Assembly (NCBI GenBank): GCA_963662155.1 | Contig: OY759263.1 | Span: forward strand, 15,499,194 to 15,563,193 | Source: Lamellibrachia columna | Taxonomy: Eukaryota; Annelida; Polychaeta; Sabellida; Siboglinidae | Length of the DNA stretch: 64,000 nt | Direction of reading: 5' to 3' | In this document: piece after piece, positions 22,530-33,257 of the stretch | Numbering within the stretch: the stretch's first letter is position 1 | Layout of the letters: each line of letters opens with the position of its first letter | Notes under the pieces: model-generated | Told to the model about the DNA's origin: nothing | Database searches by the model: none | Seen by the model: the letters and a program-made list of their open reading frames with translations, nothing else | Program-made: the position numbers and the translations under genes

Positions 22530-22628
22530 GCCTCTTATGTGTAGAGAATCAGTGTGGTTTCACAGGTGCTCAGTCGACCGTGGACATGATTTTCACGCCA
22601 TGTGATCTCCAAGACAAGGCTGCTGGCC
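22530..22628 (+). mobile_element. Small RT fragment of a different LINE
   Basis: The frame reads E-N-Q-C-G-F-T-G-A-Q-S-T-V-D-M-I-F and then D-L-Q-D-K. This is the segment of non-LTR reverse transcriptases around the (Q)-C/S-G-F-R...T-x-D-M/L-I motif. The sequence is not close to the CR1-like copies, so it belongs to another family. Confidence 0.6.
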
Positions 22629-22729
22629 TTTTTAAAACATCGCATTTTTTTCGAATTGACGCATATCAACGAGCGTCTGATAACTGGTAACTTTACGATA
22701 ACGGTAAAACACCTAGGGTAAGTGTACCT

Positions 22730-24091
22730 ATTTAACAAGATTTAACAAGATTTGCCATCCAAGCCAAAGGCCCAGATGGCAAGTGGACAAGGAAGCCATT
22801 GGCTTATCGAGAGTCCAACAATGTTCATCTACTTATAGCCCGCCCTCCTGAGATATGTGTCAACCTTGTTTTTAAACATATTCACGTTGCTAGCAGTTAC
22901 ACAATCTGTTGACAATTTGTTCCATTCATTTATTGTCCTCTGTGAGAACGAGTGCTTCCTGATGTCCAATCTACATTGATCCTTTACTAATTTTACCTCA
23001 TGTCCTCTAGTTCTGCTATCCTTCTTGAGTGAGAAAAACATATTTCTATCAATATTTTCATACCCATTCAATATCTTAAAAACTTCAATCTGATCTCCTC
23101 TTAACCTCCTTGTCTCTAGAGTTGTTAAACCACATTCTTTCAGGCGTTCTTCATAACTAAGGTCTCTCAGTTCTGGAATAATTTTAGTTGCTCTCCTTTG
23201 TATGCGTTCAAGCGTATATATATCCTTCTTACGATATGGTCTCCATGCTTGTATACAGTATTCTAAATGAGGTCTAACTATTGCTTTATAAAGAGGTATA
23301 ATTAACTTTTTTCCCTTGTATGTTATGTTTCTTCTAATCAATCCAAGAATTTTATTACCCTTTGAAGCTGCAATACCACACTGCTCTGAAACTTTCATAT
23401 CAGCGCTTATTGTAACTCCTAAGTCCTTTTCTTTTACAGTAGTACCCAGAACAGTATCTCCCATTCTATAGTTTACATTCAAGTTCCTATGTCCTGTATG
23501 TAGGCATTTACATTTCCCAAAATTGAACAACATCTGCCATTTCTCAGACCATTTCACTAATCTGTCTAGATCGTTTTGTAAATGTTGTTTATCACCATCA
23601 GTATTAACCTTTCTAAACAGTTTTGTGTCATCCGCAAATTTCAGTACGTTACTTGTTATACTGTCGTCCAAGTCATTGATATAAATTAAGAATAATATAG
23701 GTCCTAATACTGATCCTTGAGGTACCCCACTCAAAACCGATTTCCAATTTGAAACTTCTCCATCTACTACAACTCGTTGTCTTCTGTCAGTCAGCCATTG
23801 TTCTATCCAGTCAGTTATGCTATCCCCGATACCATGGGCTTTTAATTTAAGTAGTAATCTTTGATGTGGCACTTTGTCAAAAGCTTTCTGAAAATCTAAG
23901 TAGATAATATCTACTGGCGATCCCACGTCTATCCACTTAGTGATTTCTTCCAAAAAACATAACATATTTGTTAAGCATGACCTCGCTTTAAGGAATCCAT
24001 GTTGAGATGAATTTAATAATTTATGCTTAACGAGGAAGTCCACCATATGGTCTTTAATTAACCTTTCTAATAATTTACAAATCACTGACGT
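22730..24091 (-). mobile_element. 5'-truncated CR1-like LINE, young copy
   Basis: Nearly identical, on the opposite strand, to 47,430-48,790. The 5' end is cut within the RT at about 24,091 and the 3' end carries two copies of the TTTAACAAGAT-type tail repeat at about 22,730-22,760. 5' truncation is normal for target-primed reverse transcription. Confidence 0.95.
22829..24085 (-). CDS. CR1-like reverse transcriptase, C-terminal 418 residues
   Basis: One uninterrupted frame from a methionine inside the RT to the natural stop. It contains Q-H-G-F-L-K-A-R-S, D-F-Q-K-A-F-D-K-V, V-P-Q-G-S-V-L-G-P, the catalytic F-A-D-D-T-K box and the family C-terminus ending R-R-A-G-Y-K. The endonuclease, the RT N-terminus and ORF1 are absent. 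The lack of stops shows a recent insertion, but it cannot mobilise by itself. Confidence 0.9.
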   Translation of the reverse strand: MICKLLERLIKDHMVDFLVKHKLLNSSQHGFLKARSCLTNMLCFLEEITKWIDVGSPVDIIYLDFQKAFDKVPHQRLLLKLKAHGIGDSITDWIEQWLTDRRQRVVVDGEVSNWKSVLSGVPQGSVLGPILFLIYINDLDDSITSNVLKFADDTKLFRKVNTDGDKQHLQNDLDRLVKWSEKWQMLFNFGKCKCLHTGHRNLNVNYRMGDTVLGTTVKEKDLGVTISADMKVSEQCGIAASKGNKILGLIRRNITYKGKKLIIPLYKAIVRPHLEYCIQAWRPYRKKDIYTLERIQRRATKIIPELRDLSYEERLKECGLTTLETRRLRGDQIEVFKILNGYENIDRNMFFSLKKDSRTRGHEVKLVKDQCRLDIRKHSFSQRTINEWNKLSTDCVTASNVNMFKNKVDTYLRRAGYK

Positions 24092-24138
24092 TTGTCATTC
24101 CATGGCTTTAAGCGTCACATCGAATGCAACCAGCTACG

Positions 24139-24282
24139 TTACGCTAATAAAGTGAATACGTTACGCTTTCGTGGTCCGTTGAGATGCAGCCCTATCTTAG
24201 ATTTCCTTGGCGTCTGTCGACAACATTTCACCAATGCCGGAAGCAGCAGCAGATAGACCACCAAAGAGTGGCTGGCGCACAT
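24139..24282 (-). CDS. Possible signal-peptide exon (weak)
   Basis: From the methionine at 24,282 the minus strand codes M-C-A-S-H-S-L-V-V-Y-L-L-L-L-P-A-L, a plausible signal peptide, followed by basic residues to a stop. It lies upstream of the EGF exons on the same strand, where a first exon is expected. The obvious donor (TTG|GTGAAA) would be phase 0, whereas the EGF exons need phase 1, so the link is doubtful. Confidence 0.2.
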   Translation of the reverse strand: MCASHSLVVYLLLLPALVKCCRQTPRKSKIGLHLNGPRKRNVFTLLA

Positions 24283-24582
24283 TGCTTTACGTGGCATGTC
24301 TTGTCCGATCGTTTCCGTTGCTTCTTCGTGGCATCCTCTTCGTTCTTTTTTATTACTTTCACTCAACTCACTGTTCTACTCTTGGTTCTACTCGTAAAAG
24401 TGCGTCATATACACGCACCGGTGACGTCATTGTTCGTTCGCGCGATTCGCAAACTTCACGGAAGCGCGAAGTATACAGTTGCGCATAAGGAAACGCGGCG
24501 GGTCGGTTTACTGTAAATTAGATTAATGAAGACGTAGCATCTGTTGGTTTTCTGTTGATGTAACAAGTCGTAAACAACAACC

Positions 24583-25516
24583 GCCGATAGGGCCATAAAC
24601 GTGGTAAACGTTACGCGTTGAATTATATCTCAATGCGTTGATATATCAACCAGGACTCGGGGAAATTAACGCGTTGAATTAACAACCAATGATGACTCGA
24701 AGAAATTAACGCATTAATATATAAACCAAGTTATATCTCAACGCGTTGTGATATCAACCAATGCGAACTCGAGGAAAGTAGCGCGTTGAATTATCAACCA
24801 ATGAGGACTCATTTATGGTGAACCAAAGAATGTTTATCTTAGTTACGCACTGTGAACAAAAAGGCGGTAATTTACAGTAGCTATACGCTGGCAACATCCT
24901 GTTCAACGTATATTACGAAATTCCTCCTCGCCGCATCCAACGAGCACAAGAGCGACTACAGAGTATGGGCTTCCGTTGGAGGCTGCTCGATCCATACTGA
25001 CCAGCGGACAATTTTTCGTTTCTTGCATACCAAACTGTCAACGCGAACCTAGACGGAGATATCGATTTCAAGTAAAGTTATACTATTTTCAATGCATTCC
25101 GTTGTGCACATTGGTTTAAACAATATTATACAAGCAGGGAATACTGCAAAATAAGTGCTTAAACGAATATGTTAATAGTTACTACGGGGAATTAATTATT
25201 CAATTGTACGATATTTAGAAATAATGATTATTCACACAAAACTTACACCATTCAAATGACATTACGTAGATATAGCAGCAAATGACAGCCGTGTGTGTAT
25301 TAGTTTGCAACGATTATCTCCTTTTTTGTGCATAATGCGTAACTAAGATTAACATTCATTGGTTCTCCATCTGATGCGTAGCTAAACGAGTTCTCATTGG
25401 CTGACAATGCCACTCGTTAATTTCTTAGAGATCTCATTGGTTGAGATACAACTCAAAGCGTTAATTTCTTGGAGTCCTCATTGGTTGATATCTCAACGCG
25501 TTATGACCATATCGGC
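24583..25516. mobile_element. Fold-back element with long inverted arms made of subrepeats
   Basis: The left arm (24,583 to about 24,870) and right arm (about 25,305 to 25,516) are inverted, diverged copies. Landmarks are GCCGATA at the outer ends and CTTAGTTACGCA near the inner ends. Inside each arm an imperfect unit recurs three to five times: AACGCGTTGA, ATATCAACCAATGAGGACTC, GAGGAAATT. The 430-bp core has no intact gene. This looks like a fold-back (TIR-rich) DNA element. Confidence 0.78.
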
Positions 25517-25519
25517 CTG

Positions 25520-27144
25520 CCAAATTGCCTAGCCAACCACTCGACCCCACCACTGTAAATGTGTTATTTATAATCAAGTTGTGATAGTTGTGAGTGGCAC
25601 CACTGTTGGGAAGTGTGGGTGAAATCGCTACAGGGCACGCTAGTCTCGTTTGCCACCATGTTGATTTTATACCAATGGTTTATTCTATAATGATAATGCT
25701 ATTACACAACGCTAACATCAGCCCACAAAAATAGGCTGATCTGACGTTTGAATAACACGATTTCGCGTGCGTTGGCATAGATACGCGTTCATTTTGGCGC
25801 ACAGTAACATAATCGCGCGAATCGGTTTGGTATAATAATTTTTATAAATGTTCATTTTATTCCTATTACGTCAGTTACTCCTGGATTATACCACGACACG
25901 TAATCTTACCTGACGATCCTTGTTCTATATTAGGATGAAAATAAATTCGTATTACCCTAGCTTCTGAAACATCAGAAGAAATGTTGTAACGAAAAATCGC
26001 GTCATTGAAATATCTGCGCACGACCGGAAATAGATAACCGAATGTTTTGTTACTTACACGAAATATTTGGTCGCTGAAATATTTGGTAGTTTTTGACCTA
26101 TGACCTGTGCTGTGTTGAAATGCATGAGAGGAAACAAATAAACCAAAATTAATATTTCAGTAGGCGATATATCCAGTAGGCTACATAAACAAAACGTTTG
26201 GTCTGAATTATTTGATTGTTATATGTTGCTAGTTGAATGTAAAGCTTGCTTTTGATACTAATTTATTATATAATTACCATATGTATACATGAATGCATTA
26301 AATTGTATTAATAAAAAAAAATACATAAGACTATTTTCACATCTTAAAATGTTTTTTACATAATATATATATATCCTTTTAGGACAATAAAGTGAATTGG
26401 TTGATTGATTTTTTATGCATGAATAGTTGGGACTAATGTCACTGCAATTAGCCTACATTTAAGAATATGGGAATGACTGTTATTTCCTGTTGTATAGTTC
26501 GTGGTCATTATAAGTTGATAACTGTAATTATGCACATGATTGTGCAAAGTTAAGTTCAATTAAACGTTGTATGTTGCATGCATCAGATAATTAATTTACT
26601 AAGGATATAATTAGTGTATAATTACTATACTGGGTGAAATCTATAGATTCACCGTGCAATTGTGCTTGTTACTTTTTTAGTTGTCCTTGTATTTTTGATT
26701 GACTGGATCAAATTTGTAAAACATGCTAATGGGTATCGTATGGTATTGGCATTCAGCGTTATGGTGTTGTGTACTGCATATTTTGTACACAGAAATTGTG
26801 TTGCCGCATAGTTGTATATTCAAAATGCCATGGCAGCTGCATATTCAGTTCAGAGTGAGTAGACCAACAGGCTTAGGATCCTAAATACTGACAATGCCCC
26901 ATTTATATCACACAGTAATGAATTGGAAGAGAATATGTGTATGTATGAGTCATGAATGAATGGGTACAATTTATTAAAATGGCTTTCATAAATATAATAG
27001 TAATAATTGTATTATTATGCCCAATGATACATGTTTAGCATTGATCATATTTATCCTAGATTGTGAGTGCATTATTTGAGTAGAAGTAAACGTCAAATCA
27101 ATTGTCACACAGTTTATTCATGCACACCAGTGCAACATATATAG

Positions 27145-27145
<1 letters not shown>
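25520..27145. other. AT-rich region without a recognised gene
   Basis: This is where 5' exons of the UBE4A-like gene would be expected, but I found no matching exon on the plus strand. Confidence 0.45.

Positions 27146-27148
<3 letters not shown>

Positions 27149-27205
<57 letters not shown>
27149..27205. repeat. (AT)n microsatellite
   Basis: About 56 bp of AT repeat. Confidence 0.95.
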
Positions 27206-27206
<1 letters not shown>

Positions 27207-27463
27207 CAGTTATAACATTGATTAAACATAATAACACTGTTATTACTGTAGACATAGAATAACCGTTATTCATGTGGACATAGTATAATAGTTATTAATG
27301 TAGACACAGAAAATAACAGTTGGTTGTTGGTGAGCTCACTAAGCGTTAGGCTGTGTTTTCTTTTCAAGGGATTCCTTGCTGTTAGTTTATGAGAGTAGAT
27401 TACGGTCTGCATGTCGCTGCAGGGATAGGTATTTATTTAAATAAAAACCACTTGTGCTACCAG

Positions 27464-27676
27464 ATCGAGCCAAGCTGGGGTCCAATCAGATGCCGCAGCT
27501 GTTCAACCAGCTGTGCTCGGATGGTTTCTCTCTCAACCTGTGCACCGTGCTACTGCGCCTGTGTCAGCCGTTCGCCCAGCCAGGATCCATCAAGATGCTC
27601 GAAATACAGCCTACCTACTGCCTCGCCACCGTTGGTGACGCTCGTCAGTTGACAGAGAGAGGTGTCCACTTGACAG
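27464..27676 (+). CDS. UBE4A: UBE4A-like exon (E4 core, N-most part visible)
   Basis: Acceptor CTACCAG, donor ACAG|GTGATA. The frame codes N-Q-M-P-Q-L-F, L-N-L-C-T-V-L-L-R-L-C-Q-P-F and P-T-Y-C. These match the middle of UBE4A, the U-box E4 ligase that extends ubiquitin chains. The N-terminal half of the protein (several hundred residues) has no counterpart upstream in the window. Ends in phase 1. Confidence 0.82.
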
Positions 27677-28642
27677 GTGATAGTCCATTTATGTGCCACT
27701 TTCTAAGGTTTGTTTTAACAATGTTATGTGTTGAGTTTGAAATTTGTGTCATGTTTTATTCTGTGAGTGAAATGTTTGTTTTTAGTGCCATGTGTATGTT
27801 ACCTACTAGTATCAGTGAAGGTATCCTCTTATTTTTTGTCATCACACGTGGTAATTGTAATTGCTGCTGCTGCCGCCGCCGCTGCCACCACCGCTGCCAC
27901 CGCCACCACTGCTGATATTATTGCTACTGGTACTGCTACTGATACAGCAACTACTGTTGCCACTTATACTGCTACTGCTTATAGTGCCTATGACACGGTT
28001 GCTTCACCGTCCACACAAACAGATGGTATATTCGTCACTAAATGTGAAAAATTGCAGCAATCTCGCAGCTGGTTCTTCAAATCTGGTTGTGCCATTTTGT
28101 GACGTCGGGGGTATATCTCCCAGGAGGCACACTTTGATGAAGTGAATATTACATAACTTGGAACAATTGTAAAAAACATGCATAATGTTACAAACAATTG
28201 TACATGTACATATTAAACTGCGTGTGCGAAACGTCGGCATCAAACATAAAAATGTAACTTTCAATGATTATAACTGTTTCGGAAATAAAATTAATATTGA
28301 AATGTTTATTAAATTCATTACTTTAATATATTGGTCTGCTAAGAAATAAACGACAATATTGCGTACTTTTTATATTTATTTAATTATTATTTATTCTAAA
28401 AGCAGTGTCTGTTTTAGTTTTACGCACGAAAATGTTGTCATTTTGCTTTATTACATATGTAACCACGTCGAACGACTATTGGGTATTGACAGTGTTTAAT
28501 GTGTGAAGTAAAAGCTTCCAGAGGAAATATAGCAACCGCAACAATGGCCGAGAATAGTAATAGGTGTGTGGCTCGTCAAATAACCTATTGCCACAAATGG
28601 CCACAATTGGTGTTTCTGCTCACAGCGACAGAGATAAATTAT

Positions 28643-28673
<31 letters not shown>

Positions 28674-29103
28674 CTGAGCCGGGATAAGGTTGCTTGCATG
28701 TAACAACATGTGTCGTCTTCTCTGGCCCAGGGCGAACTGCACAGACTACTTTCTAAAACTCGCTCAGATTGTTAAACTGGGAGTGACACTGGGCATAGCG
28801 CCCCCTAGTGACTAGCCTAACAAATATATATATATACAGCTAAATCCACCAGGGTTACACATATTTATATTTTATGCATTTTTTGTGGGGCCATTTCAAC
28901 CTTTAAAATTATTATTTCCGAAAGCGGTTGTTTTACTTAGGTAAATGCATATGTAGTCAGTTTTATTATCTGCTGTCGTACAATAGGCATTATTTTTGAC
29001 ATATACGAGTGGACTTCAACGAATATAGTGCTAATGTGCATGTATTGCGAATATCGTTAATTGTACCTTATGTTGTTGTCATTACATGCACATATATGAC
29101 AAG
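27677..29103. other. Intron of the UBE4A-like gene; an expected coding segment not found
   Basis: Contains a GCC/ACC/CTG-type trinucleotide stretch at 27,864-27,990 and an AT repeat at 28,646-28,672. UBE4A proteins have roughly 90-100 residues between the two flanking exons here, but I see no exon for them. Confidence 0.5.
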
Positions 29104-29372
29104 ACTGCTGTGTATGAAGGCTGCTCTCACGCACACCCGCATGTTGGAGCTAAGCTTCAACATCGCTTCGGCGAGGTGGTTGATCCAAGTCGCCACCAGT
29201 CGTGACCTCACAAAATTCCACTCCGTCACATTCCCGCTCTCGACGAACGTTCCTGAAGTACTCGCCTGCGTGCCGGAGCTCATTGCAGAGAACATCACCG
29301 ACTTCTTGGTGTTTCTGCGGAGGTTTAAGGAGAGTGTCTTTGAGATGGGCAAGGAGTTGTTTTGTGAAATCG
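29104..29372 (+). CDS. UBE4A: UBE4A-like exon
   Basis: The frame reads V-P-E-L-I-A-E-N-I-T-D-F-L-V-F-L-R-R-F, a strongly conserved stretch of the E4 core, preceded by a helix-rich part. The acceptor is uncertain (after AAG at 29,103 or 29,119). A donor at TCG|GTGTTT in phase 1 joins correctly to the next exon. Slightly longer than the vertebrate form around the junction. Confidence 0.8.
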
Positions 29373-29734
29373 GTGTTTTAGTTGATTGGCAATGAAAGTG
29401 TGATATATGTTAGTTTGATTAAAGGAATTTACAACAAAATTCATTGCTTGACAGAATCACTGTTTAATGGACGTTCTGACACTGAATTTACATCTTGGTT
29501 GTTTAAAAAGAATATCCATACAAAATGTGTTACAATCGTGATTTTTCATGTCTTAACAATATATGAAATACACAATTTGGCAATGAAGTTAAATATCTCA
29601 GTTTTATATATAGAGACCACTTTATGGAATATAGAAGCAATTAAATATAAAAAAAATTTCATTGGATGATTTATGGCTCTATTACAGCAGTAAGGATTAA
29701 AACATAAAGCATAACACTGTAATTTAGTTTGCAG

Positions 29735-29891
29735 GAGAGAAACTCGAGCACATGATGTCCTTCGTACACGTCTTCATGGGCAGCCAAGATCGTATGAGCA
29801 GCCCCCACTTGAGGGCAAAACTTGCAGAAGCCCTCGAATTACTAAAACCCCCGGATGATGCGCTGTCATCCTTGATAAGTATCATGTCAAA
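29735..29891 (+). CDS. UBE4A: UBE4A-like exon
   Basis: Acceptor TTTGCAG, donor GTACGT, phase 1 in and phase 2 out. Codes M-G-S-Q-D-R-M, then S-P-H-L-R-A-K-L-A-E-A-L-E, the conserved segment that follows the L-R-R-F motif. Confidence 0.9.
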
Positions 29892-30330
29892 GTACGTCTG
29901 TCAACATTCACCTGATCTTTGCGCATTATTAAAAACATCGTTGCAAGATGTTTTAAAACGTAGGGCTTCGTTAACAAGCTTATTGTAAATGAGAACACTT
30001 GTGAATTGATCAGTTGTGTTTCATGATGGTTTGTTTTGTACGCACAATTCACATTTCATGTTAGTCATTATGATAGTCGGTAGGTTTGCTTTAATACATT
30101 TATTATTATTCCTTTTAATATATACTAATTTTAAGTTAGTTTTATATATAGTTCAATATTTTGTTACTACTTTTTCCTGTACATGCCTATGAATAGGATT
30201 GCCCCGAATATATAGTGATTTATATAGTGTAGGTGTTAGATACAATAATAATATAATACAGAGAATTCAGACAGAAGATACAATGAATCAGGAGTATATT
30301 AGTATATTTTCACTATGACAATGTTTACAG
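29892..30330. other. Intron
   Basis: AT-rich, nothing recognised. Confidence 0.5.
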
Positions 30331-30523
30331 CTCCAAGCGGGAGGCATTGTTTCGGAAACACCCCCTGGTGACTCACGTGGCTGAGATGCTACTTCATGTG
30401 TTTGTGAGCATTGAGAAGACGGGACAGCGTGTTGAGTTTGATCAGAAGTTCAACTACCGCCGTCCCATGTATGCTGTGCTGCGTTATATCTGGACCATGG
30501 AACTGCACCGAGATGCTCTCAAG
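30331..30523 (+). CDS. UBE4A: UBE4A-like exon
   Basis: Acceptor TTTACAG, donor AAG|GTATGT. Codes H-V-F-V-S-I-E-K-T-G then F-D-Q-K-F-N-Y-R-R-P-M-Y and L-R-Y-I-W, the most conserved motif of the E4 core. Begins in phase 2, ends in phase 0. In the family about 38 residues follow that are not found before the next exon. Confidence 0.92.
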
Positions 30524-30602
30524 GTATGTGTCTTACACCACTTGTGGGGTTAAACCGTGAACTGTACTTAACATAATCACTTTGGCCTAGAGCAGTTTGA
30601 TC

Positions 30603-30871
30603 CTATTAAGCAGCTATTAATCATAATTACCTCTCAAGAAACTTGAAGTTTGTTCTGAATATTTCGACTGCATCTCGCAGTCTTCTTCAGCAGACTGAAG
30701 TTACGGATGTGTCACATGACCAATGTCGTGTGACACATCCGTAACTTCAGTCTGCTGAAGAAGACTGCGAGATGCAGTCGAAATATTCAGAACAAACTTC
30801 AAGTTTCTTGAGAGGTAATTATGATTAATATTAATAACCAAGAAACCGGATCATCTATCTATTAAGCAGCT
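30603..30871. mobile_element. Palindromic insertion with 106-bp arms
   Basis: Arms 30,615-30,720 and 30,725-30,830 are perfect reverse complements except for one T:G pair, around a CAAT loop. A 13-bp direct repeat CTATTAAGCAGCT lies at 30,603-30,615 and 30,859-30,871, as expected for a duplicated target. It has no coding capacity. It looks like a recently formed fold-back or MITE insertion in a UBE4A-like intron. Confidence 0.88.
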
Positions 30872-31107
30872 GTTAAGCAAATTTCTGGAGAAAAAATTTA
30901 CTTGGAATGACAGAGGTGAAGGTATGTCCATGCTCAATTACTGGATGCCAATTTATGAAATGTTGTAGCTACTATATAGGGTAACTAAGACATTTCATAA
31001 ATTGGTATTTTCGAACAACACAATCTCCTTAGACAAAATTCTCATCTTAGTTACTGAAATCTTTAAAAATTTATAAATAATATTTATGTACACCACATTT
31101 ACATGGT

Positions 31108-31348
31108 GGGGCGAGGTAGCTCAGCAGTTAGAATGCCGGAATGTCAATGCAGAGGATACATATGAAAGAATAAGTATCCACATATCATCGGTTACTAATA
31201 GTCTTCTCTTAGTAATTGCAGTGTGGCTGAAATTTACTTGATGTTGGAATGAACAGGTCTGCCAGGGGGTGCAGTATAAAGCACTTTGAGCAGTCCCATG
31301 GACTGGATATTGTGCAGTATAGTTAACTTTATTTGTAAAAAGTGACAC
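31108..31348 (+). mobile_element. tRNA-derived SINE
   Basis: GGGGCGAGGTAGCTCAGCAG resembles a tRNA 5' half with an A box. A conserved-looking body follows, including ATAAAGCACTTTGAGCA, ending in a T-rich tail. A fragment of the body may also occur at 6.4 kb. Box B is not clear. Confidence 0.55.
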
Positions 31349-31349
31349 T

Positions 31350-31910
31350 AACTGCTTATAAGTTGTCTAGTAGCTATCTGATGTTCCAATTTGCTTGGAA
31401 AAATGAATTCCTTGATGCATTTTGTCGTAAAGAACACTAGTCTTCGTTCTTTAACTGTCTCTCAACTAACCCTCCCTCAGGCCTTGGGTGGCTCAACTAG
31501 CCCCATTTTGACAATTAAGTTTATTTAATTAACTTCTCATTAATGCACGAAATGATATAAATTATCTTCTTCTCTGTGCATAGTTAAAGTATTTGTACTT
31601 TTAGCTCACAAGAACTGGCTGTTGTGACTAATGTAACCTATTATATGTCAATCATGTTCTAATAACATGTTCAATCGCTGGGTGGTACCATGTAACTGTC
31701 ACTGCTATGGTTTCCTGGGAAACACGGGTGGCTCAACTAACCCAGTGGCTCAACTAACACTGCCATCCCCTAATATCTGTACACAGATAGGTTTACACAG
31801 TATCATACTACTAATGTGTTAACAGATAGGTTTACACAGCATCATATAGCTAATGTGCGTTAGCAAGTAAATCAGTGAGGAGTTTGAATCATATATCTAT
31901 ATATAAATAA
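31350..31910. other. Intron, no exon seen
   Basis: Contains GTGGCTCAACTA words repeated at 31,488, 31,729 and 31,744 and a duplicated GATAGGTTTACACAG phrase, but no exon. Confidence 0.45.
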
Positions 31911-32081
<171 letters not shown>

Positions 32082-32124
32082 CTTTGCTTGTATCATGATA
32101 ACTAGCTATAATAATAACATTAGT

Positions 32125-32297
32125 AGTCATTGTAGTAGTCACTGTAGTAGCGCTAGTCATTATTGTACTGTCCATGTTGCAGTACCAAAAAGAAATAAGA
32201 GAAGTTGGATATGGAAACTGTAGTAGTAGTATTCATAACTGGCATCATAGTAGTCACTGTAGTAGTTGTAGTCACTGTAGTAGTTGTTGTGTTGCAG
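32125..32297 (+). repeat. GTAGTAGTCACT repeats before an exon
   Basis: Imperfect repeats of TAGTAGTCACTGTAGTAG. The acceptor-like TGTTGCAGTAC occurs twice, at 32,175-32,185 and at the real exon edge (32,290-32,300), so the 3' splice region has been partly duplicated. Confidence 0.7.
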
Positions 32298-32549
32298 TAC
32301 ATGGCTCAGATCAAGGAGAAGCAAGCTGAGCAGGAGAGGGGAGACTTGGAGCGTCTGAGTGGGTCCCAACGACAGGAGACAGAGAATGAGTTCCATCATC
32401 TGAGCATGCTCACTCGCTTCCACAACATCATGGGCAGCGAGACAATCCAATGTCTTGAGCTGCTCACCAAGGAGATCAAGACAATCTTCTGCCATCTGAT
32501 GATAGTTGATCGCATGGCAGCAATGCTAAATTACTTCTTACTGCACCTG
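32298..32549 (+). CDS. UBE4A: UBE4A-like exon
   Basis: Acceptor TGTTGCAG, donor CTG|GTCAGT, 84 codons, phase 0-0. Codes Q-I-K-E-K-Q-A-E-Q-E-R-G, L-T-R-F-H-N-I-M and M-L-N-Y-F-L, all hallmarks of the E4 core before the U-box. If a single phase 0-0 exon was lost upstream, the reading frame would be kept. Confidence 0.92.
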
Positions 32550-33005
32550 GTCAGTGCTGCCCTCTGTTGGATAATATATTTACCTCTGCCTTCTTTTGGA
32601 TAATGCACTTTTCTGACTGCTGCCCTCTGTTCAACAATACTTCAGCCAATGCTGCCCTCCATTGAATAATATAATTATTTACTGCTTCCAGTTTTTGTAT
32701 TGAATTTGTCATTAAAAAATTTCTTCAATTTTTTTAAGTTGTGATCTTAAAAAGGTCTTAAATATGTTTATGCCAAAGCCACACATTCCCTGAGTGATCT
32801 TTGTGAAAATGTTCTTCTAATTGGGAATTGGTTGTCATCTTCAAGAACTGAATTGTGGAACTTAATTCTTCTGTTTACAATTCAGTTTTTGAAGAAGACA
32901 AGCAAAGTTTGTGTTGAAAATAAGTCTACATCATAGCTGCATTAAGAAGAAAATTGTGCAATTGTTCCGTCTTATTAACGGTTCTCCTGACTCACATGCT
33001 CCCCG
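32550..33005. other. Intron
   Basis: Starts with a repeated GTGCTGCCCTCTGTT phrase. Nothing else recognised. Confidence 0.45.
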
Positions 33006-33257
33006 GTTGGGCCGAAGAAGAAGATTCTGAAGGTGAAAGACTTCACGGAGTTTGAATTCAAGTCGCAACAGCTCGTGTCCGACATCAGCGCCATCTACAT
33101 GAACCTCGGGGACGCCGATGCCTTCTGTATGGCTGTATCTCGTGACGGGCGCTCCTACTCTCAATCTCTCTTTGAGCTTGCCGAGGTCATCCTTAATAAG
33201 ATCTACGTACCAGTTGAAACGATCCAAAACTTCAACCGTGTCGCTGCACACATTCAG
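33006..33257 (+). CDS. UBE4A: UBE4A-like exon with a damaged acceptor
   Basis: The frame codes V-G-P-K then L-K-V-K-D-F, Q-Q-L-V-S-D-I and D-G-R-S-Y-S, conserved in UBE4A. The family boundary would fall at V (33,006), but the two bases before it are CG, not AG. The nearest usable AG is at 33,016-33,017, inside conserved coding, and would drop four residues while keeping phase 0. Donor CAG|GTAGAA is normal. Confidence 0.85.

Noticed and set aside
27767..28145. Alanine/threonine- or leucine-rich frames in the UBE4A-like intron
   Set aside because: Produced by a GCC/ACC/CTG trinucleotide stretch. They do not match the missing UBE4A segment.
29009..29103. Upstream extension of the second UBE4A-like exon from its in-frame methionine
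   Set aside because: The residues before about 29,104 do not resemble the family and an intron acceptor is expected there.
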